From Kondoa malvinella (taxonomy: Eukaryota > Basidiomycota > Agaricostilbomycetes > Agaricostilbales > Kondoaceae), in NCBI GenBank assembly GCA_039545315.1, contig BCIM01000004.1:965872-1029871 (forward strand): DNA of 64,000 bases, in the 5' to 3' direction. The translations under genes and the position numbers were made by a program. The notes under the pieces are model-generated. The model made no database searches and was not told the origin of the DNA. It saw nothing but the letters and a program-made list of their open reading frames with translations. The stretch's first letter is position 1, and each line of letters begins with the position of its first letter. Below, in pieces: positions 34,566 to 45,639 of this stretch.

Positions 34566-34806
34566 AGGCTCGTATGCTCAAGCGCGCAATTGTCATGTAC
34601 CGTACTTGCATGCAGTCCTGTAGCATACTTGCATGCTGCTGCGTACTGCAAACTAATGCCGCTCCTCTATTTTTCCGGAACAGTATTCGACTTCGCGTCA
34701 TTCTAGATGTTTGCTCTCGACAACCAGTCAAAGGCGAATATTACCCTGTCAGACGATACCACCTAACGATACCCAAATGCTTTCTATTATACCGTGATAG
34801 TCCGAG

Positions 34807-37678
34807 ATGTTTGTAGCAAGGCAGCTTCTAGGCAGTGATCTCGTCTCGACGCTTGGAACAAGTCGCTCTGTACCGCCAGCTAAATCAGCTGAAGCTTCGG
34901 ATGATCATAGACTCGTTGTGCCTTCTCATTGGCCTCCTGCGCACTTCCAAGGCTTGGAATTGGAAGGCAGACATGAAGTTCTCGAAGGGTACGAGGTACG
35001 TTCTAGCGAGTTCCGTACAGACACAGAGGTTTAATGTCTAGGCTGCAGCTGTACGCGGTGGAGCAATGGATCTCTAGCCGTGACAGGGTCGTACCGGCCA
35101 TCGCTGTCTACACAGGCGATCACAAACATCTGGTAAGTCGTTCGTAAAATCATGTTTCGGTCTCACGCTCATGAGAGGCCAGATATTGGTCGATACGTTT
35201 GTGCCGGTTGAATCTGACGAGCTGTCAAGCCAGCACTGGGAAGCGGCTTGCTCTTCGTTGCGATTAGATGGTGCTAGACCCAAGCAGGTCAGTCTTACAT
35301 TCCGTGCTCTGTTCATAGGCTGAGGCTTTCTGCTAGACATCACTCGGTCTACTATATGTCACATCTATAGCTGCAATATCACCTACGCTGAATGTCGTCA
35401 AATTACCTTCGCCATCTGCTCTCGTTCCGCCTACCTTAACCCAAATCTACCTCAATATTAACTTGCGCAAATTAGGCTGTGGTGCTCGTAGCGGTCTAAC
35501 TTTAAGTGATCCCACCGCTGCGCAGCAAGATCGGTTTCTTGCCATGTATTCCTTACACGACACCAAATCGATAGAAGGCTTCACCAGCACAGTTCTAGGC
35601 CTTATAGGTCTGGTACAGGAAGCTCTGTCTTTGTTTGGCATTGGACCTTTTGCTGCCGAGCTCTCTGCAGAGATGAAGGAGTACAACGAGGCGGGCATGA
35701 ATGCATCAGTGATTGCAAAAGAGGATGGCATGGCAGGTCCAGATGGTCTATGTACGTACCTGTGCGTGATAATATCGCACTCAGCTGAGATCTAGCAGTT
35801 TGCGACTATACTTCCGAAGGCCTCGCTGCATGGGCTATGGATTTTGGCGAGCCTCTTTTCAAGCTTCCGCATGACAATAGTGAAGGAACGCGACTGCTGC
35901 CTGCTATCTTGGCTGGACTCCTGAGCGTCGTCTATAGCACCAGGATGAGACTAGCCGTTCTACACAGTCATCATGTGAGATTATTGTTGCTTTCCATTTA
36001 ATCCTCGCGCTGAAGCTTAACAGGTACCTCGCGACCCTTTCTTACAAAGAAGACGCTTCCTCACTGCATACCACAATACCAAGACTGTTTCTCCCCGATC
36101 GCAAGGCCACCACCCTAACGTCTTTCTCGACGTCGCTGGTATAGTCAACATTCGCTCTCAATATCAACAACGTACTTCATCCGACACTTTTCGCGTCAAG
36201 AGGGCTCTTCGGTCAAAATTAGAAGATCTGTCTACGCTAGCTGCTACTTCTGCGGACGAATCCAAAGATCAAGAAACGTCAAATCTATCAGTCATGGTTC
36301 AAGCTATCAAGAATGGGTACGCGGCGGAAGTTGATGAAGTTCAATTGCTCTGGTTGGGCAGTCGAAGGACGAAAAAGAAGAAGCGGACGTACAGATGGCT
36401 GGTTGGCGATAGAGGCGATGCTGGGACAGGAGATGATACTTCAGAGACGGAAGCGGAGAACCAGAGCAAGAAGCGGTTGTTTATGAAGGATGTCAAAGGT
36501 CGAGCTGGTCGAGCCGGGAGAAAGATTGGTGGAGGAGTATCAGGGTACGTCTTTGTCTCTTCAGACTAGCTTTCTCTGACTATGGCGCAAAGACTTCTGG
36601 ACAAAAGCACCACAAGCTCGCACAGGCATAGCATCATGGAAGAGAGCGATGATGGGTCTCTGCGACCACCGAGGCCAGAACCAATGTGAGCACACGTCAC
36701 AATCGCCAGTGAACTGAGTGTAATAATCTGCAGGTCTCGGAACTCCTTCGACCTATCTTCACGAATGGACCTTAGCCTGAGCATGGTCCGAACACGTAGC
36801 TCGACAGGAACAGAAGATCTATCTCGATATCGACCTACAGATACACAAACAACTCAATTAGATGAATTAGCTCATACCGGTCCATCGCAGCACCATCTAC
36901 CCAGGCGGAAGCCAACTCGACCAGAACTTCGCCGGCGTAACATTACAGAGTATACTGGCTTGATTGACTCGATCGGCGAAACGGACGAAGAAGAAGTCAA
37001 TGCCGAGGCGCCGAGCAATGTTTTTGCGCATGCTCGACAAGCTGGTCATCATCGTCGACGAAGCTTTACCTCATTCGATCTTGTACCTTCGCACATCACT
37101 CTAGATTCAGAGTAAGTTCCAGTCTATGCACGTCGGCTCTGTCCTGACATGACTACAGGAAACGCCTTCAGTCCGATGTAGCGCTCTGCACGGCTTACAT
37201 CGATCTTCATTCGAGAAGAGAACGGCTTTACGCCCTCGCTTCATCATTAGAATCGATCAATACCTCCTACGGCCAAGCCCTAGACTACATCTCTCAACCC
37301 ATCCAAGATCGTCGAGCGCAACTAGCCGCTTTAAACCAGAGAGCTCAAGACCTCATTTCGACAGTCGAAAGCCCCGCCTCTCCAGCTCATCCACAAATGA
37401 TTCGAGATGAATTGGAAGAAGGAATTGATCGAGCTCGATACAGCCAAGCGATTCTGGACGACAAGATTCACGATTTACGCGAATTCAAAGACAAGCTTGA
37501 GAAAAGGCTTGGGTCAAAAGAAGGACCCGGGACCATTACCAAAGCTTTTGGGTTTGTGTTGAAGAATAGCCCGAGTGAGAGTATGAGGAAGGCGGCTCAT
37601 TATTGGGCTATGATTCGAGCGGCTTGTAGAGTTAATTATTGGTGGCCTGGCAAAAACAAGGGGGAAGAAGATGGTTGA
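34807..37678 (+). CDS. STB6/STB2-like protein
   Basis: The ATG at 34807 begins MFVARQLLGSDLVSTLG. The first exon ends LEGRHEVLEGYE at a GTACGT donor, and the next reads LQLYAVEQWISSRDR and AIAVYTGDHKHL. That pairing (...GYE-LYxVEQW-...TGDxxH) is the N-terminal signature of fungal Stb6/Stb2-like proteins, which in yeast were found as Sin3-binding proteins. Later exons hold a long variable region, a basic segment (KSKKRLFMKDVKGRAGRAGRK), and a C-terminal coiled region with RLQSDVALCTAYIDLHSRRE, LRRRNITEYTGLIDSIGE and KAFGFVLKNSPSE. The stop is at 37678. About nine introns. The link to transcriptional repression is inference from yeast. Confidence 0.65.
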
Positions 37679-37797
37679 TAAAATAAAAGTGTATTACAAT
37701 GTATAGCTGATACAAAGGCGTTCGGACCTCCATGACTTACACCCACACGCGCTGAACTAGATAGAAAGACAGAAAACGAAACCCGTTTACACTACTT

Positions 37798-38636
37798 CTA
37801 AACTTCTTGAGACATCATCTGAGGAGGTGGACCAGCGGCAGCTGTAGAACGCATGGACACCTATCAATATCAAATTGAACAAGGTGCAACATGGACCCAC
37901 GAAGCTTCTTGGGTTGTGCAGGCTTAGCAGGCATAGGCGCTTGCTGAGCTGGGTCTTTGATGAGCGAGCGGTGAATCTGCCAGAACTCTTTAGTAAAGTA
38001 CTATAATTGCTAGAATAAACTCACATGCGGCAAGACACCTCCTCCTGCGATAGTAGCGCGAATGAGAGAATCGAGTTCTTCGTCACCACGAATAGCGAGC
38101 TGCAAATGTCTAGGAGTGATACGCTTGACTCGAAGATCTTTAGAAGCGTTGCCTGTCACCAGCACAGTTGCCTAAGCTGCGTTCAGCATAACAAGAGCGT
38201 ATTGCTGACCTGCCAATTCGAGCACTTCGGCAGTCAAGTATTCCAAAATGGCTGTGCAGTAAACGGCTGCTTTGGCACCGATACGCATTTGATTTTGCGT
38301 GCGAGCTTTCAAGTAACGGTGAATACGACCGACAGGAAACTATTCAACTGGGATTAGCAGAGGGTTCTGAAGCATTTGTTGTTGTTTTTGGCTATTCTGT
38401 CATGCAGACTTGATCGATCGAAACGAGGATCGTAGACACGACAGAGGGGCAATAGGATACGGGGCAGAGGAGAAAGACTTGCCTGCAGACCAGCCTTTGC
38501 GGATCTGGTAGATTGAACTCTGGCAGCATCACCGCCAGCTACTTTGCCTTTTCCTCCTCCGCCTAAAAACAGAGCAGTCAGCTCATATCTTCTGACGCTG
38601 GCTGTTGAGCTGCTCACCTTTTCCTTTGCCAGACAT
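37798..38636 (-). CDS. HTZ1: Histone H2A.Z variant
   Basis: This replaces H2A at promoters via the SWR1 complex. The ATG at 38636 gives MSGKGKG, then [16 protein letters not shown] and RSAKAGLQ. The next exon begins [17 protein letters not shown]. The H2A.Z identity comes from [28 protein letters not shown] and [18 protein letters not shown] in the docking domain. The C-terminal tail is unusually long and ends near MMSQEV at 37798; its last junction (GTGGGT donor, CTACAG acceptor) is the least certain. The intron between GLQ and FPVG starts with GCAAGT, a GC-AG intron forced by the invariant protein sequence on both sides. Confidence 0.93.
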
Positions 38637-39029
38637 GATTGATTCGAAGTGTTTGTTGTTTTCAAAAGGCTAAAAGCGTTTAGAGTGTATGCTAGCATTG
38701 AGCAGTCAGACCGCGTGTAGCAATTCGCGAGGCTTTGACTAACTGGCAGCTATTGAGTCGCTAGTGAGAATAGCTTCAAAGTGGATGAATGAGGACAAGA
38801 GACCGATCAAAAGATTCAAAACAAACTCCGAGTCTCCGCTTTACAGGGCCTCATGTTCTGAAACAACTGTTCCGCTTTCCTTGTCGTCTCAGAGCACTGT
38901 ACAGCGCTTGCAATTCTTTACATGTGCTAGATCCTTCCAGAATATCCTTCATTGGTCCAAAAGTGGCAATTTCATGCATTTCCCGTTCGGCGCCGTAATC
39001 TCGTCCAGTTCTGTCTATCTGCTACTTCT
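38637..39029. promoter_or_regulatory. Shared divergent promoter of H2A.Z and HSP78
   Basis: Both start codons face this 393-bp interval. It contains CTTCCAGAATATCCTTC at about 38934-38950, with TTCnnGAA in the arrangement of a heat-shock element core, about 80 bp upstream of the HSP78 ATG. A second, weaker TTCnGAAA lies near 38857. Regulation by Hsf1 is plausible for HSP78, but these are short matches. Confidence 0.4.
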
Positions 39030-42000
39030 ATGCTGCTCAGAACTCGAGTGAGAGCTACGGCTCTGCGCCAGCTATCTTCCTACGGCCGTGTTGCCTCATC
39101 TCGATCATTCTCTATTTCGGCTGCAAGATATGCAAGACCGCCTCAATACCCAGGAGGATTTGGACCACCAGGATCAGGCGGTGGTGGTGGTTTCCCTATG
39201 TATGTCATCATCTCTAGCAATTTCAGTCCGCTGATGCAATTGGCTTTAGAGGCAACATCTTTAACCAAGAACCAAAGAAATCTGGAGATACGTTGCGTGA
39301 AAATTCGATTGATCTTTGTGCGCTTGCAAAGGACTCCAAATTGGATAATGTCATTGGTCGAGATGAGGAGATCAAGAGGGTTATTCAAATCTTATCCAGA
39401 AGGACAAAAGCGAATCCTGTGCTGCTTGGTGAAGCAGGAACGTATGTCTACCTGGATCATGGAAGTGTGATTATGCTCACACCAGATTTATAGAGGCAAG
39501 ACCGCCATCGTAGAAGGTTTAGCGAATCGAATAGTGAACCGCGATGTACCCGAATCGCTCCTCAACAAACGAGTCCTAGCAGTCGACCTGTCATCACTCG
39601 TATCTGGCACGGGCATTCGAGGAAGCTTTGAAGAAAAGCTCAAAGCCCTAGTGAAGGACATTCAAGACGACCCCAATGTCATTGTATTCATTGACGAGTA
39701 AGCTTACCTAGCCCAACCATGAAACGATATCTCACTTATGCCGCAGATTGCATGGGCTTTTGAACCTTGGAAAAGCAGAAGGGAGTATCAGTGGTGGGAA
39801 TATTCTCAAGCCGGCACTTGCGAGAGGGTTGAAAATTATCGGTGCTACCACGTACGACCCATTCTGCCCTGCTCCAACCCTTTCCTTGCTGACGCTTCAA
39901 TACAGGTTTGACGAATACCGCACAACTATCGAAAAGGATGCTGCGCTAAGTCGACGATTTCGTGCGTAAACCCATCGAAATTGCTAGTAGTTGTTATTTG
40001 ACGATACTCAGAACCTGTATCTGTGCACGAACCATCACCAGAAGAAGCCATCACCATGCTGCGCGGTCTTCGTTCGAGATACGAAACACATCACGGTGTT
40101 GCGATATCCGATTCCGCCCTCGTAGCGGCAGTCAACATGTCAAAGCGCTACATTCCCGATCGATTCTTACCCGATAAAGCGATTGATGTGCTTGATGAAG
40201 CTGCTTCTGCTTTAGCTATGCAACAAGAGTGGGCATCTCCCTCTTTTCTATTTTGTTTGATACTCAGCAGAGCAGATCCAAGCCTGAACCGCTAGAGCAG
40301 ATCGAACGAGAAGCAATGAAGCTACAAATTGAGCTCGAGTCACTGCGCAAAGACACCGACCCACTGTCGACCGAGCGTAAAGAAGTCATCGAGCGTACTT
40401 TAGCAGACAACGCAGAAGAAGCAGCTCGAATGACTACGGTTTGGCAAGCTGAAAAGGATCGTCTCAAATCAATCAAAGAAGCCAAACGGCATCTAGAAGA
40501 AGCGGAAGCCGAACTTGTCGAGAGCCAACGCAATGGCGATTTCACAAAAGCTTCTCGATTGCAGTATCAGACTATTCCAGATCTGAAAAAGCAAATACCA
40601 AGCGAAGAAGAAGCAGCCGCAGATCAGCAAAAGCGAATAGAAGCTGCTGAAGGGGATGAAAGTGCTGTGGTATTGCGAGATCGGGTGACGCCAGAGGATG
40701 TATCGAGAGTCATCGCTCGAGCTACTGGCATCCCCGTTCGTTCATTGATGCGAGGTGATGTGGAACGTCTGCTACACATGGAAGACGAGCTGCGGAAGAA
40801 GGTGGTCGGTCAAGAGACTGCTTTACACGCCGTATCCGAAGCAGTTCGAATGTCAAGGGCTGGACTCAACGCAGAGGGTAGACCACTTGCGTCTTTCTTG
40901 TTCCTCGGGTGAGTAGTAACCAACATGCTGCGCCCTCCAGAGCCTGATCGATGGGTGTTACAGGCCGACAGGGTCGGGCAAAACTGAACTCGCCAAAGCC
41001 CTCGCTACCTTCCTCTTTGATTCGGAACGGGCATTGATCACCCTGAACATGAGTGAATACATGGAGAAGCATGTGAGTAACGTGTACCCCATTCTGATCT
41101 ATTCTGACCAAGTCGACAGACTGTCTCGCGTCTAGTTGGGTCCCCGCCTGGTCAGTAATACCTTTACCTAGCCGATTTGTGCTGATGCGATTTCTTAGGT
41201 TGTAAGTACCCTGAAGTCGCGCCCGGCTATGCTTATGCCTCCTTTAGACGTTGGTCATGAAGAAGGTGGACAGCTGACCGAGCGCGTCAGAAGAGCGCCG
41301 TACGCTGTTGTACTGTTCGACGAATTTGAAAAGGCGCATCGAGATGTATCAAACATACTGCTTCAAGTATTGGACGAAGGCAAGCTCGTTGATTCGCTCG
41401 GCCGTACAGCGAATTTTGCGAATACCATCGGTGCGCATCACCTAGTTCAATCTTGCACTACCTAATACCACCTCACAGTGATATTGACGTCGAACCTTGG
41501 CGCCAACATTCTCGCTGACTCATCGTCATACGACGCCGAAGGCAGAGTAACACCAGAAGCTACGCGAGACGTGCTCAGTGTGGTCGTAAGTCAACTTGGC
41601 CACACAATGTGTTCATACTTGATGTGTATGAATAGGAGGCCAGCTATCCGCCAGAGCTGCTCAACAGACTGGACTCGCAGGTATGTGGTGGTGGCCGAAG
41701 TCGAAAGCAAGCTCAGAGTAGCATATCAGGTCGTCTTCAATCGAATCTCTCCGCACAGCATGTTGGAACTAGTAGATCTTCGAATGCAAGAGCTACGCCG
41801 AGCCCTTTCTGACAAAAGAGTCGACCTGATTCTCGAGGACAATGCGCGAGAATACCTTGCCAAGAATGGCTATAGCACAATGTGAGTAAATTCCTCCCAT
41901 CATCTCTTGATACTGTTAAAGCTTTTATCAATAGATACGGCGCACGTGCACTCAACAGGCTTATAGCGAAAGAGCTGCGAAGTCCACTAGCAAGCCTGCT

Positions 42001-42079
42001 GATCCAAGGCCTACTACAACCGGGCGGCACTGCTAGAGTGCAGCTAGAAGGGGACGCGCTCCGTGTTTCTCCTGCCTAG
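39030..42079 (+). CDS. HSP78: Mitochondrial Hsp100/ClpB disaggregase
   Basis: A two-ring AAA+ disaggregase of the mitochondrial matrix. The ATG at 39030 gives an Arg/Ser-rich presequence ([27 protein letters not shown]) and a glycine run. There is no ClpB N-terminal domain, as is normal for HSP78. AAA-1 includes [24 protein letters not shown] followed after an intron by the Walker A end, and IVFIDE and RRF. The middle coiled-coil is long ([19 protein letters not shown] region, [16 protein letters not shown]). AAA-2 has [35 protein letters not shown] and ILTSNLGAN. The C-terminal D2-small domain has GARALNRLI. The stop is at 42079. At least ten introns split both ATP sites. It is divergent from H2A.Z. 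Confidence 0.95.
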
Positions 42080-42331
42080 AACACGACGGCTTCGTCCTTG
42101 TATCAATTATACATAGCATGTAAAATAGCACCATTCCTTGCACAATTCGTGGCCCGCGAGGCAGACCTGAAATTGTGCTTCAGGCAAAGAACTTAACATC
42201 AGGACCAGGGCGAACTGAAACAGAGCCTTCCGTCTGCTTGTCATCATGAAGGACAGTCTTAGTGACAGCAACAGATAGACCCTGCACTGTACCGGACTGC
42301 CGCGACAGTGATCGCGTGCATAGCTACCCAA
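42080..42331. other. Short intergenic between convergent genes
   Basis: This separates the HSP78 stop and the arrestin stop. No gene is seen. Confidence 0.4.
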
Positions 42332-44217
42332 TCATCTTCCTCTGACAACTTCTGTCGTTGCTGTGTAGGACGGAAGCATTTCGAAAGCTGGAGGTGGATC
42401 AATGTTTCGATCTTCGAAAGCCGGCGGAAGAGGTTGAGCAGACATTGGCCGCAGGTCTTGAGCAGGAAGCAGTAGCCTGGATGCTTCTGCTTCTGGTTGT
42501 ACATTGGCACACCGCATGAAGCTAGCCTCGCCTGTTCGTCCTTTAGAACAGCATTGATATCAGTCGGCGCATCGCTTACCAGGTCGAATAATCGCTGGAA
42601 TCTATCCAGTCATCAGTACTGTATCCAGCTGAATGCTCTCTCACCGCCAGCTGACCTCGTAGTGCAAATCTCGAATCTTCACGACGATGGAATAACGCAC
42701 GTCGATGCCCGGAAATGTAATCGTTGGCGGAACCGAGGCCTACAGATGTACTTGAGGTTTTCCCAGACTGTAGACCTGAGATATTACTTACTGATAAAGG
42801 AAGCACCCCACGGTAGTCTTTCCGCCAAACGAAACCATCTCCTGTATCGTCTGCTGTTCCCCAATCTTCTCCTTGCACCCAGAATTTGCCTACTGCTAGT
42901 TTTCTGCTGGCACGACTCAGCAGAGGCATCCGAGCAATACGCACTAACTTACGTCCTCTTGGAATCCGAATGACCATCTACTTCTAGCACCACAAGCTAC
43001 GCCGCAACTTTGTCAGAGGCAAGTTCAGAATAGCTGCGAATACCTACTTGGATCAGACTGGCGGACAGCTCATTTAGCGAGAATTTTCCAGACACATTCA
43101 CATCGGAAGATCGGATCCTGACGGCTAACGGAATAGACGTAGCCAGATCGAAAATGGCCGGCTTAGGTATAGAGACCTTGGCTTCGTAGTGTCCCTATCA
43201 GAGTCATAGTTAGTATTATGGAAGACAATTGGCAGACCAGGCAACACTGACGCAGGTCTTTTGTAGGAGACCTTTGCGAATTTGTGCTTGCTGTATTTGA
43301 TCATCCCATAAAGAGGGGGCTAATGTATCGAATTGCAAAGATTGGGTATGAATTGAGATGTTGACTGCCGGAGTCTGTATGATGTAGCTGAGTTGCGTTC
43401 TGCACGGATTCAGCTTGCTGCAGTCCGATCAATCATTGCAACGGACTTTACTTTGACGTCTCGAGCGAACAACTCGGTTCTTCCCAGAGTAGCTTTCAGT
43501 TCGTAGCTTATAGAGGCGCTCTGGGACGGCATTGAGCGATGGCAGAAGGCTGCCTATACAGAGGAAGCGCACCGCCCTTGAAGTACTGAAGGAGCAAGTC
43601 GGAGGCATGCGGGATAGCTCGTGTACTGTTCGTCCAGGTATATGACTTGGTATGGTGAAGGAATAGGGATATTCCAGCAAGCCATTGAGCTCTTCGCCTT
43701 TAGCGCTTGTAGACCGGAAAAGAACTTGTTCGATCTGCCAGAGGACATAGCACTGTCTGATTGTTGTAGATGTTGGTCCTCCGAGCCCACCTCCAGTCTG
43801 TTCGGTCTTCTTTGCGGCGAATGTGCACTTGACCCTAATACGAATTCCATCTGCAGAGACAGGGTTGCCTGCGACACGTAGAACAACAGAACCCTTGATC
43901 TTGGTGCCGCGTTCTGATACAAAGGTCGGGATTGTGCTCTTCAAATCGTAGCTTTGGACACTGTCACGTAAGCAGATTAGCGAAGCCCTATTTTGGCTTT
44001 GTGGGTTGCTACTGGCTCTTCCTCTCGCTTACTGGATATCAAGCATCTTTTCGGTGAACACATGATTCTGAACATGATGAGCCTCGCGGAACGGCGCGGA
44101 AACTGTGGACCAAGCTGATTGTGTCCCGTCCAAGATTTGTTCTACACGTAAAGACCTGCCATCTTCTGTCTCGTGCATGTCTACAGCACAGCAATCAGAA
44201 GTCCGGCAATAGGGCAT
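42332..44217 (-). CDS. Alpha-arrestin-like protein
   Basis: Fungal alpha-arrestins recruit Rsp5/Nedd4 ubiquitin ligases to cargo at the plasma membrane. The N-terminal half is clear after an intron: SYDLKSTIPTFVSERGTKIK, KGSVVLRVAGNPVSADGIRI and LLEYPYSFTIPSHIP. The C-terminal half includes VNISIHTQSLQFDTLAP, KPAIFDLATSIPLAVRIRSS and VPPTITFPGIDVRYSIVVKI. The tail, PLPPAFEDRNIDPPPAFEM and then LPSYTATTEV, is Pro-rich with a PSY element of the kind that binds WW domains. The stop is at 42332. The start is not certain: an open frame reaches back to about 44331, with ATG choices at 44217 and 44178. About eight short introns; the overall order matches the family. Confidence 0.75.
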
Positions 44218-44649
44218 TTGATCGAAAGCGCACTCTTGATCATTTGTTGATTCTCGCAGCGAGGCTCTTGTATCGATATCAAGCACAGCAGTGACCAATA
44301 GAGAGGAAGAGGAAAGACAACGACAAGACAAAGGGACTACTGTGTATCACGAGGAGCAGCAACGTGCATGCACCAACCCGGCAAGGCAAGAACGGGACTT
44401 CCATGGAATTAGAACGCAGCTTGCACGCAGTGCCCGGCTACGCGCCCATAGTCTCACAGCGGTTAATGTGCGACTGACGATGCTCGTACTGCTTCTACCG
44501 GCGAGCAAGGCATATGTACCCTGTCGAAAGTTGTTGTTTTGGTCGAACAATCATCAAGCGTCAGCCGAAGGACGACCATTCGTATCGAAGCTAATACCCA
44601 GCTGCAAACAACTGATACCCACCCAAAACGTATTCGTCTATTCCTCGCT
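44218..44649. other. Divergent intergenic between arrestin and coiled-coil gene
   Basis: Presumed promoter region for both genes; the left part may still belong to the arrestin 5' end. Nothing else is recognised. Confidence 0.4.
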
Positions 44650-45565
44650 ATGGCTCTCATTCCACCACCACAATCAAATCTCGGAATACCGGTGCCAATC
44701 GCACCACCTAATCCTCAAGCTGCCACAGTAGCAGAAGTCTCTGAAGGCATAACTCATGCATTCAGAGTTGTCGAACACGCAGGTCAGCTCTACAGACTGT
44801 GCTAAGGCTGTTTGTCTCGCTGATTTGTTCTCTTCCTTTTCTAAGCGCTCGGAGGAACCAGACAACCTCGATCAACTCCTGCGCAAGTTGTAGGTGCTGT
44901 CGCCTACGCGACTCAGCTGTCGACTATTCATAATCAAGGTAAGTAGTGCAATTTTACTTTCCATAAGCAAGCCTGATCTCGGTATCAGGGGCTCCTATTG
45001 GACAAGCTCAACAGCTGGCTCAGCTTGCACAACAACTAGCTCAGCTCACACAGCAGCTAGCCCAGCAAAATGCACTGTTGCTTGCCATGCAGGTCATGGC
45101 ACAAAACAATCATAATACGGCTCAAAACAATCATAATACGGCTCAAACAAATCATGCTGCTGTGATGGCTGCGCTGCTTGCGGCTCGCAGAGAAAGTTGC
45201 CGAGTTCGTCTTCCTTTACATCCTAGACCCGATCAGTGGGCAACCTCCTGATGCAATGCTTCAGGCCCATAACATAGCAAGAGGTGATGGTATGCGAATT
45301 GAATTTATGGAATTGCCTCTTGCCAACGGCCAATTGCCCTCTGAGGTACATATCTATCCTTGAGCTTTGTTCTGCCTTAGCTGACACTTTACGCAAGGCC
45401 ATTCCACCTTTGCCTATGTTGCTCAACGCAACAGACATCGACCAACTCACGCTGCAAGACTGTGCTCGACTAACACAAGCTTGGGAGATACATGCTGGTC
45501 CAGCAAATGCAGGTCTGTTTCCTCGACAAAACCGAATCAAGCGTTTCGTTGGCTGCATAGTATAG
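44650..45565 (+). CDS. Ala/Gln-rich coiled-coil hypothetical protein
   Basis: I do not recognise this gene. The ATG at 44650 starts MALIPPPQSNLGIPVPIAPP. A GTCAGC intron after AFRVVEHA and a GTAAGT intron after TQLSTIHNQ lead into a heptad-like region (AQQLAQLAQQLAQLTQQ, NALLLAMQVMAQ). It includes two perfect 21-bp repeats encoding QNNHNTA at 45102-45143 plus a degenerate third. Later exons give QPPDAMLQAHNIARGDG, LPLANGQLPSE and, after a GTACAT intron, ADTLRKAIPPLPMLLN, LTLQDCARLTQAWEI and NRIKRFVG. The intron before QPPDAM is short and its edges are doubtful. The stop is at 45565. The heptads suggest oligomerisation. Confidence 0.6.
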
Positions 45566-45639
45566 GGTCAAAGTATAGCACCCCCGAATCCTTAGTAAAT
45601 CATGCAATATCCATCATCGTTTTTATACCATTTTTCCAT

